Below, in pieces: positions 49,615 through 58,651 of a stretch of DNA of 64,000 nucleotides. The stretch is from Kastovskya adunca ATA6-11-RM4 (GTDB lineage Bacteria > Cyanobacteriota > Cyanobacteriia > Cyanobacteriales > Coleofasciculaceae): the NCBI GenBank assembly GCA_019359445.1, contig JAHHHJ010000011.1, positions 62,001 to 126,000 on the forward strand, written 5' to 3'. Numbering within the stretch: position 1 is the stretch's first letter; each line of letters starts with the position of its first letter. Made by a program: the position numbers and the translations under genes. The notes beneath the pieces were generated by a model. That model made no database searches. It was not told the origin of the DNA and saw only the letters and a list, made by a program, of their open reading frames with translations.

Positions 49615-50055
49615 ATGACTCAATTTCTCTACGAAAAATCAGTTTCCGATCGGGGGCATCTGATCGTCCCCTTTGTTCAAGAAACAGTTGTGGGTCAACC
49701 GATTTACTCTTATCGCTTACTTTCCGAGTTAGGGCATAAAGGAAAGTTTCATCAGTCAACTAATCCAGCGGATATCTATTCAGGAAACCTGCTCAAGCTT
49801 ATTGACGCAGCAAAACAGCATTTAGCTGAACATTCAGATATAAAAAGTAACAGCGATCATTTTAAATCTCGCTATACCTATCGCCATAATCTAATTATTA
49901 TTTACCAAGCCGCCGATAAGTATTTTTACGACCACTATCCCCCCACAAGGTTAGATAATATTGCGGCTCCCAGATTATTCAAAACTGAACAAGAATGCAT
50001 ACTTTGGGTTAAACGGGGACTAGATAGAAATTATGTAAAACCTGTCAATTTATAG
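49615..50055 (+). CDS. Hypothetical protein, unrecognised
   Basis: A 146-residue protein (MTQFLYEKSVSDRGHLIVPF) with no family I recognise. It looks soluble and mixed alpha/beta, with no signal peptide. A well-placed GAGAGGAGA motif precedes the ATG. It follows the SAM hydrolase-like gene closely on the same strand and may be co-transcribed with it. Confidence 0.7.
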   Translation: MTQFLYEKSVSDRGHLIVPFVQETVVGQPIYSYRLLSELGHKGKFHQSTNPADIYSGNLLKLIDAAKQHLAEHSDIKSNSDHFKSRYTYRHNLIIIYQAADKYFYDHYPPTRLDNIAAPRLFKTEQECILWVKRGLDRNYVKPVNL

Positions 50056-50067
50056 TTACTTAATCTA

Positions 50068-50271
50068 AGAGACTGTCTCTAAAGTAATGTTAACTGGCTA
50101 GGTTGCCCAACGATTGGATAGATCCCCCCTAGCCCCCCTTAAAAAGGGGGGAACAAAATCTCTTGAAAGTTCCCTGTGATATCAAAGGCGAAGCAACATC
50201 TAGCTTCCCCCTTTTTAAGGGGGACGAGAGGGGGATCTCCAAGAATTTACAGTTCTTTAAAGACAGCCTCT
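50068..50271. repeat. Miniature inverted-repeat element, 204 bp
   Basis: Terminal inverted repeats AGAGACTGTCTCTAAAGTA (50068-50086) and TTCTTTAAAGACAGCCTCT (50253-50271), 16 of 19 positions matching. Inside are two palindromes, CCCCCCTTAAAAAGGGGGG-like and CCCCCTTTTTAAGGGGG, of the dispersed C-rich family. The rest of 50056-50421 holds no gene. Confidence 0.7.
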
Positions 50272-50421
50272 AAAAATAGAGGCAACAGATCCACATTTGA
50301 GGAAATACTGTTTACCAAAAACTGATAGCTTTTAGCCTTTATTATTTCCCTAGATAGGGATAGGACAAGAATTTTATAAGTATATTATTTATTAAGGGTG
50401 GCGTAGTAGTGCAGCCCTCTG

Positions 50422-51192
50422 GTGCTTAAAAAATCTCAAATATTAACCGTGAGTTCCAATCAAGTAATAAACCTGGATGATCTCTCCCATCGCAGTACAG
50501 AAGAACTGAAACAGGAACTTTTGCGACTGACTTCCACACGAGACACAGATTCTCTCAACCAAAAAGTGCGCTTTGCTAAGAACGAACTAGCACCACTTTT
50601 TGATGAGTTGAGCAAGCGCAATCCATTTCCTAATGCAGAAGATCAAGTCTCGCTAGTGCTTGGCGATTGGACACCGATTTGGTCTACTATCCCTTTCCAA
50701 GACACTATACCAGGGCGTATACGCCAAGAATCTTACCAAATCTTTCACAACGACGGTTACTATGCCAACATTGCCCGCTATGCGCCAGGGTTGAAAATTC
50801 CTTTCTTGCGGAAATTATCCTCAATTTTGTTCGCCTACGACCTGATGATCGTGCAACAGTTCAAAATTGTAGAGGGTCAGTGGTATATCCAAAATATTGG
50901 CATCAAGCAAGCCTTGCGCTCTAGAGCCGTTCCTCTAAGTAGGGATAAAGCCGAGAAGTGGTTTGCAAAATTCATGGACTCTCGTCTTCAGGAGCCTTCC
51001 CAAACAAAAGATTCATTTAAATCACCATCACTAGCCAACTTGGATCAGGTGAGTACGGCGAAAAGATTTCAAAAAACCTTTGAGGCAATTCCTCAGCTAG
51101 AACATTTGTATATCGATGGTGACTTTCGTTTGGTGAAGACGCGACGAGAAGCTAAACAGCGACCATCTTATACAATTGCGGTTCGCCTTTGA
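50422..51192 (+). CDS. PAP/fibrillin-like protein (tentative)
   Basis: A 256-residue protein. The segment LVLGDWTPIWSTIPFQDT, followed by SYQIFHNDGYYANIARY, resembles plastid lipid-associated (PAP/fibrillin) proteins, which bind lipids at thylakoid plastoglobules. The assignment is by pattern memory and moderate. There is no membrane segment. The start is a GTG at 50422; a second GTG at 50449 is possible. Confidence 0.6.
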   Translation: MLKKSQILTVSSNQVINLDDLSHRSTEELKQELLRLTSTRDTDSLNQKVRFAKNELAPLFDELSKRNPFPNAEDQVSLVLGDWTPIWSTIPFQDTIPGRIRQESYQIFHNDGYYANIARYAPGLKIPFLRKLSSILFAYDLMIVQQFKIVEGQWYIQNIGIKQALRSRAVPLSRDKAEKWFAKFMDSRLQEPSQTKDSFKSPSLANLDQVSTAKRFQKTFEAIPQLEHLYIDGDFRLVKTRREAKQRPSYTIAVRL

Positions 51193-51453
51193 CATTCAGG
51201 GATTTCAAAAGATGCGGATTAGGAATTGGGTTATAGAAAAGCGATCGGGCGCTCATTCCTAGCTAGAAGCCGGAAAAGCTGCAAATAAGCAGGGTAGTTG
51301 ACGCACTCCTGACAGAAAAACAGGTATTCTAGCGTGGTGAAAATCCCTTAAATTCCCCTCAAAGAGATTTACGTAGGTTTTGAGGATGGGGATTCTTCAA
51401 ATATTTGCAAAGGTGTAGCAAAGCACATTTTTTTAAGTTTCTTCGCGGTATGG

Positions 51454-51669
51454 TTAAGCGATCGCACTTAGATCATTTACTACAACTAAACTGCCCTTGC
51501 GTACAGCTCTTAGTAGTCTGTCAATTGCCCGCCTCTCTTCTGAGTCGAGTTCTTCTTGCAACAAAGCTGCCATCAGTCCATAGCGGTCAGCCAGAGTGAT
51601 GCGACCCGTGTTGGTGGCGTGAACAAATAATTCAGATAGAGCGCCAGGAAGAAGGATAGGAGCCTGCAT
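51454..51669 (-). CDS. Small conserved cyanobacterial protein, function unknown
   Basis: 71 residues from the ATG at 51669 (MQAPILLPGALSELFVHATN). The segment TGRITLADRYGLMAALLQEE, then LDSEERRAIDRLLRAVRKG, recurs, as I recall, in short cyanobacterial proteins encoded next to many unrelated genes; no function is known to me. The frame extends 39 codons upstream, but the family-like part begins at this ATG. It is on the opposite strand to both neighbours. Confidence 0.65.
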   Translation of the reverse strand: MQAPILLPGALSELFVHATNTGRITLADRYGLMAALLQEELDSEERRAIDRLLRAVRKGSLVVVNDLSAIA

Positions 51670-51841
51670 CGCTACACAACGGAACTCGATATCACTAGTA
51701 TTGCTAAAAGACCTCAGGGGACAGGTGATAACGCAGGCGGTTTTGATGCGATCGTTATCACTACTTTTTAGTGACAATAGGCACAATGTAGTCAGAAGGA
51801 TGTTCCTAAAAAGCTTTCTGACCTTACTTTCTGGGCTTTCT

Positions 51842-51975
51842 ACTCCTAAAGGAGGATTCTAGGTAGAAGCTTCTCTACTACCAAGGCAATAATCTGTGAA
51901 CAAAGTGGATTGCCCTCAGAAATAGGGGCATCTTGATTGAGACAGCAAGCTCCTAGTTTTCATAGGGGCTTTTTT
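51842..51975 (+). ncRNA. Candidate small RNA with terminator
   Basis: A chain of hairpins: CTCCT/AGGAG, GTAGA-AGCTTC-TCTAC, GGCAAT/ATTGCC and CCCT/AGGGG. It ends in a terminator, AAGCTCCTA-loop-TAGGGGCTT followed by a T-run (51947-51975). No protein frame fits. It resembles no RNA I can name; 6S RNA, tmRNA and RNase P RNA signatures are absent. It could instead be the 3' end of a long transcript from the upstream gene. The remainder of 51670-52378 shows no other feature. Confidence 0.4.
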
Positions 51976-52378
51976 GTTGCTCTTCGATTTGGCGCTAATC
52001 CTGTTTGTGTTTTTTGCTTGCTAAGGCTAATTTAAGTATTCTCTCTATAGGTATGGGTGGCTGTTCAAGTTGTAGGAGCCGTCTCTGGGGGAGTAAAACC
52101 CTGTTAATTGACAACAGCCAAGGTATTTCATTTATAGTAATGGGTAAGAGCCATACTCAATATTTATCTAAGTTTGCTTTTCTTCATTTAGTGACATTTC
52201 TTGTAACAATGTATTCCTTCAATTGGCTGTGGAATTTTTAAATTAGAGAGCAACCGCTTTTAAGGTAGTTAAATTTGCCACAGGAAAGTCGTAACTCAAT
52301 TACCTGATTATTTTGAACTGGCAAGGGTTAATACAACATGTAGTTATCTCTTAAAAAGGAAAAATATAAATTTATAAA

Positions 52379-55300
52379 ATGAACTCCAATCACCAGTCAA
52401 ATTGGCATAACTGTTTACAAGATAAAGCTGCTTTTAACCAACCGCATCGGAGCGATACTGATGCAGAAATACCCCTTTATCAGTTAAAAGAAGCACTGCA
52501 AGAAATCCAAGAACAACTAGAAAAATATCGCACTCTGTATGAGGAGATGCCAATTATCTATTTGACTCTCGATGCCTTGGGGGTAATTCTTTCTACAAAT
52601 CCGTTTGGAGTGAGCCGTCTGGGTTACAGCGTTGAAGAGTTAACTGAAAAGTCAATTTTTAGTCTTGTTCATCCTGAAGATCGAGAAGGTCTGCAAGCAA
52701 AATTCATTGCCTTTGTGCCGCGCTCAATTCAAAAAAACTGGGATTCTGTAGCAACACAATCAGAAACTAGTGTTGGAAATTGGGAGTTTCGCATTTGTTG
52801 CAAGGATGGCAGCTTTTTCTGGGCAAAAATGACTCCTCCTGCTGTACGCACTGGCTCGAATTCAGTTGCTTTTGTGGTTTGTGAAGACATGACCGATCAT
52901 CGCCAACAGGTGAATCAGGTACTGAGCGAAAGCGAAGCACAGTTTCGGCTTTTGTTTGAGAACAGTATGGATGCGATCGCGATCGCCGACGACAACGGCA
53001 ACTACATCCGCGTCAATCACTCCACCTGCGAATTGCTAGGTTACTCAGAAGAACAGTTGTTGCAGATGGCTGTATCCGACCTAGTGACAACAGAGTATCC
53101 CAGTGTGGAGGAACGTTACAGAGCTTACGTTCGGGCAGGTCGTGATTTTGGGGAATTTTCCTTTATTCGCCCAGATGGAGAGCCACGCATTGTTGAGTAT
53201 GCCGCTTGTCGATTTGCCCCCAATCTCAATCTCAGCATCTTGCGTGACATTACCGACCGCAAGCGGGCTTTTGATGCCCTGCGCGATGATGCGGAGCGTC
53301 TTTATGCCATCAATACAGCTCTGCACGACATCGCCATACTAGATCTCGATCTAAACGCGCTGATGAATCTGATTGTCGAGCGGACGCAGAACCTCACCAA
53401 AGCCAATGGAGCCGTTCTTGAATTGGTCGAAGGGGATGAAATGGTCTATCGTGCTGCCAGCGGCACCGCCTGCGAGCACGTTGGGTTGAGGCTGGCGATT
53501 ACCTCCAGCCTATCAGGGCAATGCGTGCAGACGGGTGAAATTTTATCCTGCGAGGATGCAGAAACAGACCCACGGGTTGATCTGGCTGCCTGTAGGCGGG
53601 TGGGAGTCCGCTCGATGATTCTCGTCCCCCTTGATTACAACCGCAAGACTGTCGGGGTACTGAAAGTTCTTTCACCAAAGGCTAGTGCTTTTGACCGTCA
53701 GGACATCTACACGTTGCAGCTAATGGCGAGATTGCTGGGGGCTGCCATGAGCCACGCCTCAGAGTTTGAAGCCAAGCAGGCAGCGCTGGAGGCGCTCCAG
53801 GAGAGCGAAGAGCGCTTTCGGAGACTGGTTCAAGACTTGCAAGTGGGGGTGATACTCAATGGAGCGAATTCTGAAATTCTGCTGTGCAATCAAGCTGCGA
53901 ACGCTCTGCTTGGTCTGACTGAAAGCCAACTGCTGGGCAAAACATCCTTTGACCCCGATTGGAGCGTGATTCATGAAGATGGATCGCCCTTTCCTGGGGA
54001 AACCCATCCTGTACCGCAGGCGATCGCCAACCGCCAACCCGTCCGGAATGTCGTCATGGGAGTCTATTGTCCCACCATTGGCAATTGGGTGTGGTTATTA
54101 GTCAATGCCGAGCCGCAGTTAGCCACCGATGGCAGCGTTAAACAAGTCATCTGCACCTTTAGCGATATCACCCAACGCAAGCAAGCCGAAGCCGCGCTGC
54201 AAGCAGCGAAGGCAGAACTGGAAATCCGAGTTGAGGAGCGTACCGCAGAGTTGAGACATACCAACCAGCAGTTGCAGAGCGAAATTGTTGAGCGCAAAGC
54301 GGCTGAAGAGGCACTGAGGCAGCAAAACGAGCGGGAGCGATTGGTATCGGCAATGCAAGAGCGCATCCGCCAGTCTTTAAATCTGGAGGAGATTCTGAAC
54401 ACTACGGTGGCAGAAGTACGGCAGTTTCTCCAAACTGACAGAGCCGTCATTTTCCGCTTCCAGCCTGACTGGAGTGGAGTTGTAGCCGTGGAGTCCGTTG
54501 CTAACGGTTGGACTTCTATATTAAAAACGAAAATACACGACCCCTGCTTTGAGGAAAAGTATGTTCAACGGTATAAAGAGGGTCGCACCAAAGCCACAGA
54601 GGATATCTACACAGCAGGTCTAGACCCCTGTCATATTGAGTTACTCGTTCAGCTTCAAGTCAGAGCTAACTTAATCGTCCCGATTCGGCAAGGGGAAAAG
54701 TTGTGGGGACTCTTGATTGTCCATCACTGTACAGCACCCCGACAGTGGCAGCAGTTAGAAATTGATTTGCTTGCTTCATTGGCAACGCAAGTCGGCATCG
54801 CCATTCAGCAATCAGAACTCTATCAACAGGTGCAGTTGCTCAATGCTGATTTAGAGCGTCAAGTCCAAGAACGCACCGCTCAGTTGCAGCAAGCACTTGA
54901 GTTTGAAGCCAGGCTAAAATGCGTCACCGACAAAGTCCGCGATAGCCTAGATGAAAATCTGATTTTGCAAACTGCCGTGCAAGAGTTAGCTTTGGGGCTG
55001 AAGGTATGCTGCTGCGATACGGCTTTATATGATATTGAGCAAGGTATTTCCACTACCCGCTACGAATATACAGGTTCAAGAGCTACATCTCAGGAGCGAG
55101 TCTGTCAACTAGCGGACTTTCCTGAATTCTACGGTCAGTTGCTGCAAGGTCAGCATTTTCAATTTTGCAAATTTTATCCTGTTCGGGATTGGGTTACTGC
55201 ACTAGCCTGTCCTATTTTTGATAACCAAGGAGTGTTGGGTGACCTGTGGTTATTTAAGCAGAAGGCTCATGTCTTTAGTGAATTAGAGATTCGATTTGTG

Positions 55301-56110
55301 CAGCAGGTGGCAAATCAATGCGCGATCGCGATTCGGCAAGCGCGGCTTTACCAAGCAGCACAAGCACAAGTTGAGGAACTAGAAAAACTCCACTGCCTCA
55401 AAGATGAATTCCTCAGCACCGTTTCCCACGAATTGCGATCGCCTGTATCCAACATGAAAATGGCAATTCAGATGTTGGAAATCACTCTAAATCGAGACGG
55501 TATAGTTGATGCCACCGGAGCAAAACCACTGGCAGAGGGTAGCAAAGCCAGCCGCTACTTGCAGATATTGCACAGTGAGTGCAAACGGGAAACCAACTTA
55601 ATCAATGATCTGCTTGATCTACAACGTTTAGAGGCAGGGACTCAACCGTTGACCTTAGAGGTAATCGACCTTCCAGTCTGGTTCCCCCAAGTTTTAAAAC
55701 CGTTTGAGGAGCGTGCTCAAAACCGCCAACAAATCTTGCAACTTGACATCTCCTCTCACCTACCTCAATTAGTCTCCGATTCATCTAGCTTGGAACGCCT
55801 CGTGGCAGAGCTACTCAACAATGCTTGTAAGTACACGCCACCGGGAGAACAGATTACCATTACAGCCGAGGCTAACTCAGGACTACTTCAGCTTAGTGTC
55901 AGCAATTCTGGCGTTGAGATTCCGGCTAATCAGTTTCCCTACATTTTCGAGAAGTTTTACCGCATTCCCAATGCTGATCCTTGGAAGCAGGGCGGCACAG
56001 GTTTAGGGTTGGCACTTGTCAAGAAGCTTGTAGAGCATTTAGGTGGCTCAATCAAAGCCGAGAGTGCAGCTAAGATTACCTGCTTTACTGTTGAAATACC
56101 ATTAACATGA
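52379..56110 (+). CDS. Multidomain histidine kinase with two-cysteine cyanobacteriochrome GAF
   Basis: A 1,243-residue soluble sensor kinase. Order: PAS (about 50-170), PAS (about 185-305), GAF (about 315-460), PAS (about 480-605), coiled coil, cyanobacteriochrome-type GAF (about 655-820), coiled coil, GAF-like (about 840-990), then HisKA with His1017 in STVSHELRSP and an ATP domain (LLNNACKYTPPG, GGTGLGLALV). The second GAF has the DXCF motif DPCF with Cys723 and the bilin-attachment Cys-His at 751-752. The 28-residue spacing equals that of the two cysteines in TePixJ (494 and 522). It should bind phycocyanobilin or phycoviolobilin and respond to blue/green-range light. No response regulator is adjacent. 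Confidence 0.9.
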   Translation: MNSNHQSNWHNCLQDKAAFNQPHRSDTDAEIPLYQLKEALQEIQEQLEKYRTLYEEMPIIYLTLDALGVILSTNPFGVSRLGYSVEELTEKSIFSLVHPEDREGLQAKFIAFVPRSIQKNWDSVATQSETSVGNWEFRICCKDGSFFWAKMTPPAVRTGSNSVAFVVCEDMTDHRQQVNQVLSESEAQFRLLFENSMDAIAIADDNGNYIRVNHSTCELLGYSEEQLLQMAVSDLVTTEYPSVEERYRAYVRAGRDFGEFSFIRPDGEPRIVEYAACRFAPNLNLSILRDITDRKRAFDALRDDAERLYAINTALHDIAILDLDLNALMNLIVERTQNLTKANGAVLELVEGDEMVYRAASGTACEHVGLRLAITSSLSGQCVQTGEILSCEDAETDPRVDLAACRRVGVRSMILVPLDYNRKTVGVLKVLSPKASAFDRQDIYTLQLMARLLGAAMSHASEFEAKQAALEALQESEERFRRLVQDLQVGVILNGANSEILLCNQAANALLGLTESQLLGKTSFDPDWSVIHEDGSPFPGETHPVPQAIANRQPVRNVVMGVYCPTIGNWVWLLVNAEPQLATDGSVKQVICTFSDITQRKQAEAALQAAKAELEIRVEERTAELRHTNQQLQSEIVERKAAEEALRQQNERERLVSAMQERIRQSLNLEEILNTTVAEVRQFLQTDRAVIFRFQPDWSGVVAVESVANGWTSILKTKIHDPCFEEKYVQRYKEGRTKATEDIYTAGLDPCHIELLVQLQVRANLIVPIRQGEKLWGLLIVHHCTAPRQWQQLEIDLLASLATQVGIAIQQSELYQQVQLLNADLERQVQERTAQLQQALEFEARLKCVTDKVRDSLDENLILQTAVQELALGLKVCCCDTALYDIEQGISTTRYEYTGSRATSQERVCQLADFPEFYGQLLQGQHFQFCKFYPVRDWVTALACPIFDNQGVLGDLWLFKQKAHVFSELEIRFVQQVANQCAIAIRQARLYQAAQAQVEELEKLHCLKDEFLSTVSHELRSPVSNMKMAIQMLEITLNRDGIVDATGAKPLAEGSKASRYLQILHSECKRETNLINDLLDLQRLEAGTQPLTLEVIDLPVWFPQVLKPFEERAQNRQQILQLDISSHLPQLVSDSSSLERLVAELLNNACKYTPPGEQITITAEANSGLLQLSVSNSGVEIPANQFPYIFEKFYRIPNADPWKQGGTGLGLALVKKLVEHLGGSIKAESAAKITCFTVEIPLT

Positions 56111-56267
56111 GCGATGGTGATGGGGTGATGGGGAGAACGACAAACAACTGCTATACAAGCGGAATTAAGATTAACCCAGTTAGTTAAAAATAGTGAAAGC
56201 CAGATGCCTTCACGACTTGAAAAACATCTGGCTTATTGGGTCTAAATGCAGAATTTGATGCTGTATT

Positions 56268-56387
56268 TTACCGATTGAGGAAGCCTTGGGCTTGCTTGAG
56301 CGCCGCTGCACCAATATTGAAAACTGCCCAGCCAGCCGCTAGGAGAAGGGGAGATGCAACCACTACAATACGCCAATCGATATCCAT
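56268..56387 (-). CDS. psbY: Photosystem II protein Y
   Basis: A 39-residue single-helix thylakoid protein at the edge of photosystem II near cytochrome b559. The sequence [20 protein letters not shown], followed by [14 protein letters not shown], has the PsbY pattern: a short N-terminus with Asp-Trp-Arg, one membrane helix and a short basic tail. The ATG at 56387 is preceded by GAGGGAAC. It is too short for most gene calls but convincing by sequence. Confidence 0.9.
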   Translation of the reverse strand: MDIDWRIVVVASPLLLAAGWAVFNIGAAALKQAQGFLNR

Positions 56388-56496
56388 TTTCAGTTCCCTC
56401 GCTTAATGCTTGAAGATTTTTGAACCGTTCTCATTTTTATAGTCTTAACTTAATTTTGTCATTTTTTGACACCACTTTTCAAGAACTTCATGGTAG

Positions 56497-57051
56497 TTAG
56501 TGCAGAGCAGAGAATCCTAAATTTGTTCCCTTTCCAGCATGTACTAACGCCAGTTGTTCGTAGCGCCGCGCGTGTTCGATCAGTTCTGCGGCTTCATGAT
56601 CGGGGATATCGCGCAGTCGTTTGCCAGGAACCCCGACAACAAGCGATCGCGCCGGAACGTCTTTGTTAACCACCGCCCCAGCACCAATAATACTTCCCTG
56701 CCCGATACGGACACCATCTAAGATAATCGCCCCAATACCAATCAAGCAGCCCCGTTCCACATAAGCTGAATGCACCACAGCACGATGCCCGACAGTCACA
56801 TAGTCTTCTAAGATTGTTGGTTTCCCAGGGTCGCCGTGGAGAATTGCCCCATCTTGAATATTTGTAGAGTTGCCAATCTCAATGCGCTCTATATCGCCTC
56901 GCAAAACCGCACCGTACCAGACGCTAGTACCCGCCGCCAGCGACACCTGACCGATAACCACAGCATTGGGAGCAACAAACGATGCCTGAGAAAGGTCAGG
57001 CGGTGACCAGTAAGCACCTGGAGAAGATAGGAGGGGATTGAAATCGTTCAC
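56497..57051 (-). CDS. Gamma carbonic anhydrase-like protein
   Basis: A left-handed beta-helix protein of 184 residues with many hexapeptide repeats (SVWYGAVLRGDIERIEIG and QGSIIGAGAVVNKDVPARSL). The three zinc-ligand histidines of the gamma class are in place: His72 (AILHGD), His89 and His94 (VGHRAVVH), with the expected 5-residue spacing of the last two. It could act in CO2/bicarbonate exchange, though many homologues lack measurable activity. It lies downstream of no other gene on its strand. Confidence 0.88.
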   Translation of the reverse strand: MNDFNPLLSSPGAYWSPPDLSQASFVAPNAVVIGQVSLAAGTSVWYGAVLRGDIERIEIGNSTNIQDGAILHGDPGKPTILEDYVTVGHRAVVHSAYVERGCLIGIGAIILDGVRIGQGSIIGAGAVVNKDVPARSLVVGVPGKRLRDIPDHEAAELIEHARRYEQLALVHAGKGTNLGFSALH

Positions 57052-57209
57052 TTTTTAAGAGGTACGTCAGCCATTATGTCAATTAGCCTGCAAACTAACT
57101 TAAATTCTTGCACGCTAGATAAGCATCACTTAAACCGCAGGTTAAGCATGTACCCAGATATAATAAAGCCACTGGTACTGGTATATACGTTAAAAATTCC
57201 CCCACGCAA

Positions 57210-57722
57210 TTGATGATCAATCCAGGCTTGCAGTACCCCATATTTGGCCCAGACATTCAGTGCCCTCACTGCCGTCAGACCATTGCGGCATTGACACTAA
57301 CGGACACGTACTTATGTCCGCGTCATGGTGCTTTTGAGGCAGACCCCAAAACGGAGGAACTGGTTCACTTACAATCTGGGCGTCACTGGCGTCGATGGAG
57401 CGATGAATGGTACCGCCAGCATACCCACCCTGATGGCATTCGCTTTGAGATTCATGAAGCGCTAGACCGCCTGTATACTCAGGGCTATCGAGCAACGCGA
57501 GTCATTATTGCTAGTCGTTATAAAGAACTCGTTAGCGCTTACCTAGAACGCAGTACCCCTTGGCGAGCAGCGTCCGAACCTTCACGACCGCGACTTTATG
57601 GCTTACCAGTAGAGTTTAGTCCTGAACCCACGGAAGAGCCTTGTTGGGAAGTGATTAATTTTGATTTAGAAAAAGAACTGGGCGTACCTGTCCGCTATCC
57701 CTACTTCCGGATGTTTGAGTAG
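57210..57722 (+). CDS. Conserved cyanobacterial zinc-motif protein
   Basis: A 170-residue protein with a CPHC-x-C-P-x-H-type cluster near the N-terminus (IQCPHCRQTIAAL, TYLCPRHGAF), then GRHWRRWSDEWYRQHTHPDG and VIIASRYKELVSAYLERSTP. I believe it belongs to the cyanobacteria-only family TIGR02652, function unknown. The C-terminus YPYFRMFE is also typical. The four-ligand cluster suggests a small zinc ribbon. Confidence 0.8.
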   Translation: MMINPGLQYPIFGPDIQCPHCRQTIAALTLTDTYLCPRHGAFEADPKTEELVHLQSGRHWRRWSDEWYRQHTHPDGIRFEIHEALDRLYTQGYRATRVIIASRYKELVSAYLERSTPWRAASEPSRPRLYGLPVEFSPEPTEEPCWEVINFDLEKELGVPVRYPYFRMFE

Positions 57723-57738
57723 CAAAAGCAGGTAGGAA

Positions 57739-57797
57739 AGGGTGAAGTATGAAGGGTGAAGTATGAAGGGTGAAGGGTGAAGTATGAAGTATGAAAG
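57739..57797. repeat. Short tandem repeat, GTGAAG/TATGAAG type
   Basis: Seven-base units (GGTGAAG, TATGAAG) in about eight mixed copies between the two genes. The same units occur in single or paired form around rpoC1. Confidence 0.85.
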
Positions 57798-57869
57798 GTA
57801 GGAGGTAAGAGGTTGGGGATATCACTTCTCTCCATTCCCTCATTCTCTCTGCTCCCCCACTCCCTACCG

Positions 57870-57918
57870 ACTCAAAACTCACCGACTCAGAACTCAGGAC
57901 TCACCGACTCAGGACTCT
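57870..57918. repeat. Short tandem repeat, GACTCA type
   Basis: Repeated GACTCA, AACTCA and CACCGACTCA units just upstream of the VOC gene. Related single copies (GAGTCCTGAG) lie at about 35.5 kb. Confidence 0.75.
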
Positions 57919-57928
57919 CTCATCCCTT

Positions 57929-58384
57929 ATGCACCACACTTCGATTCGCACGGCAGATATTCATCGCGCGATCGCGTTTTACGAACAGCTCGGATTTACT
58001 ATCTCGGAACGATTTACCGCCGGGATTACTCTAGCTTGCTGGATGGAGGGATTGGGAGGGCGCATTGAACTGATCCAGATTCCTGAACCCAAACCAGCAG
58101 CGGATGCATTTGGGGATGAGCATTATGTTGGCTATTATCATTTGTCCTTTGATTTGACGGAGGTAGCAAATGATCTTCCAACCTGGCTGAGAAACCTAAA
58201 AACCAGTTTCCAGAATGCAGCTATCGAAAGTCCCGGACAGGTTCAACCGCTGAAAGTGCTTTTAGAACCCACCCAGCAAATGATTGGCGATCGCGTTTAC
58301 GAAGTTACCTTTATTGCCGATGCTGATGGACTTCCTTTAGAATTTATTCGCGTTTTGGGTACAACCCCTAATTCCCACCCTTGA
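57929..58384 (+). CDS. VOC-family (glyoxalase-like) protein
   Basis: A 151-residue single-module vicinal oxygen chelate protein. The N-terminal MHHTSIRTADIHRAIAFYEQ, then LGF, is the classic glyoxalase/bleomycin-resistance opening. The first half ends in RIELIQIPEP and the second half in LPLEFIRVLG, supplying a His and Glu expected at the metal site. Substrate is unknown; ring-cleaving dioxygenase, lactoylglutathione lyase-like and antibiotic-binding roles are all possible. Confidence 0.8.
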   Translation: MHHTSIRTADIHRAIAFYEQLGFTISERFTAGITLACWMEGLGGRIELIQIPEPKPAADAFGDEHYVGYYHLSFDLTEVANDLPTWLRNLKTSFQNAAIESPGQVQPLKVLLEPTQQMIGDRVYEVTFIADADGLPLEFIRVLGTTPNSHP

Positions 58385-58544
58385 ATGCCCATATAGCGGT
58401 TCTCACTCCTATTCCATACAAACATGATGTAGAGGCACTTCGCACCGATTCCGCCAACACCCCTACTAGATCCTGAATTTTGCGGAAGTCTCCAAAACGG
58501 TGAACGGCTTCTACTCAATGGGTAGCCAGTTGGCGGCTACATTT

Positions 58545-58651
58545 ATGTCTATTTTCAAATTCTGGCGTCGCCACCTTCTGCCCGGCTTACTCTTCAGCCC
58601 CTGCCTTAGTGCAGTACTGTTTTTATTAAGGTTAACTCGACTGAAACCCCT
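58545..58651 (+). pseudogene. Out-of-frame signal peptide of the M16 peptidase gene
   Basis: ATG 58545 opens a frame reading MSIFKFWRRHLLPGLLFS..., a basic start followed by a hydrophobic stretch, which is a good signal peptide. It continues in a frame different from the M16 peptidase. One extra G in the GG at 58630-58631 would join this segment to the peptidase frame as ...FLLRVNSTETPVPK. This suggests a one-base loss in the genome or a sequencing error. Confidence 0.55.

Noticed and set aside
52005-52241. 78-residue plus-strand frame upstream of the sensor kinase
   Set aside because: Weak TTG start, begins right after the candidate small RNA, and no recognisable family.
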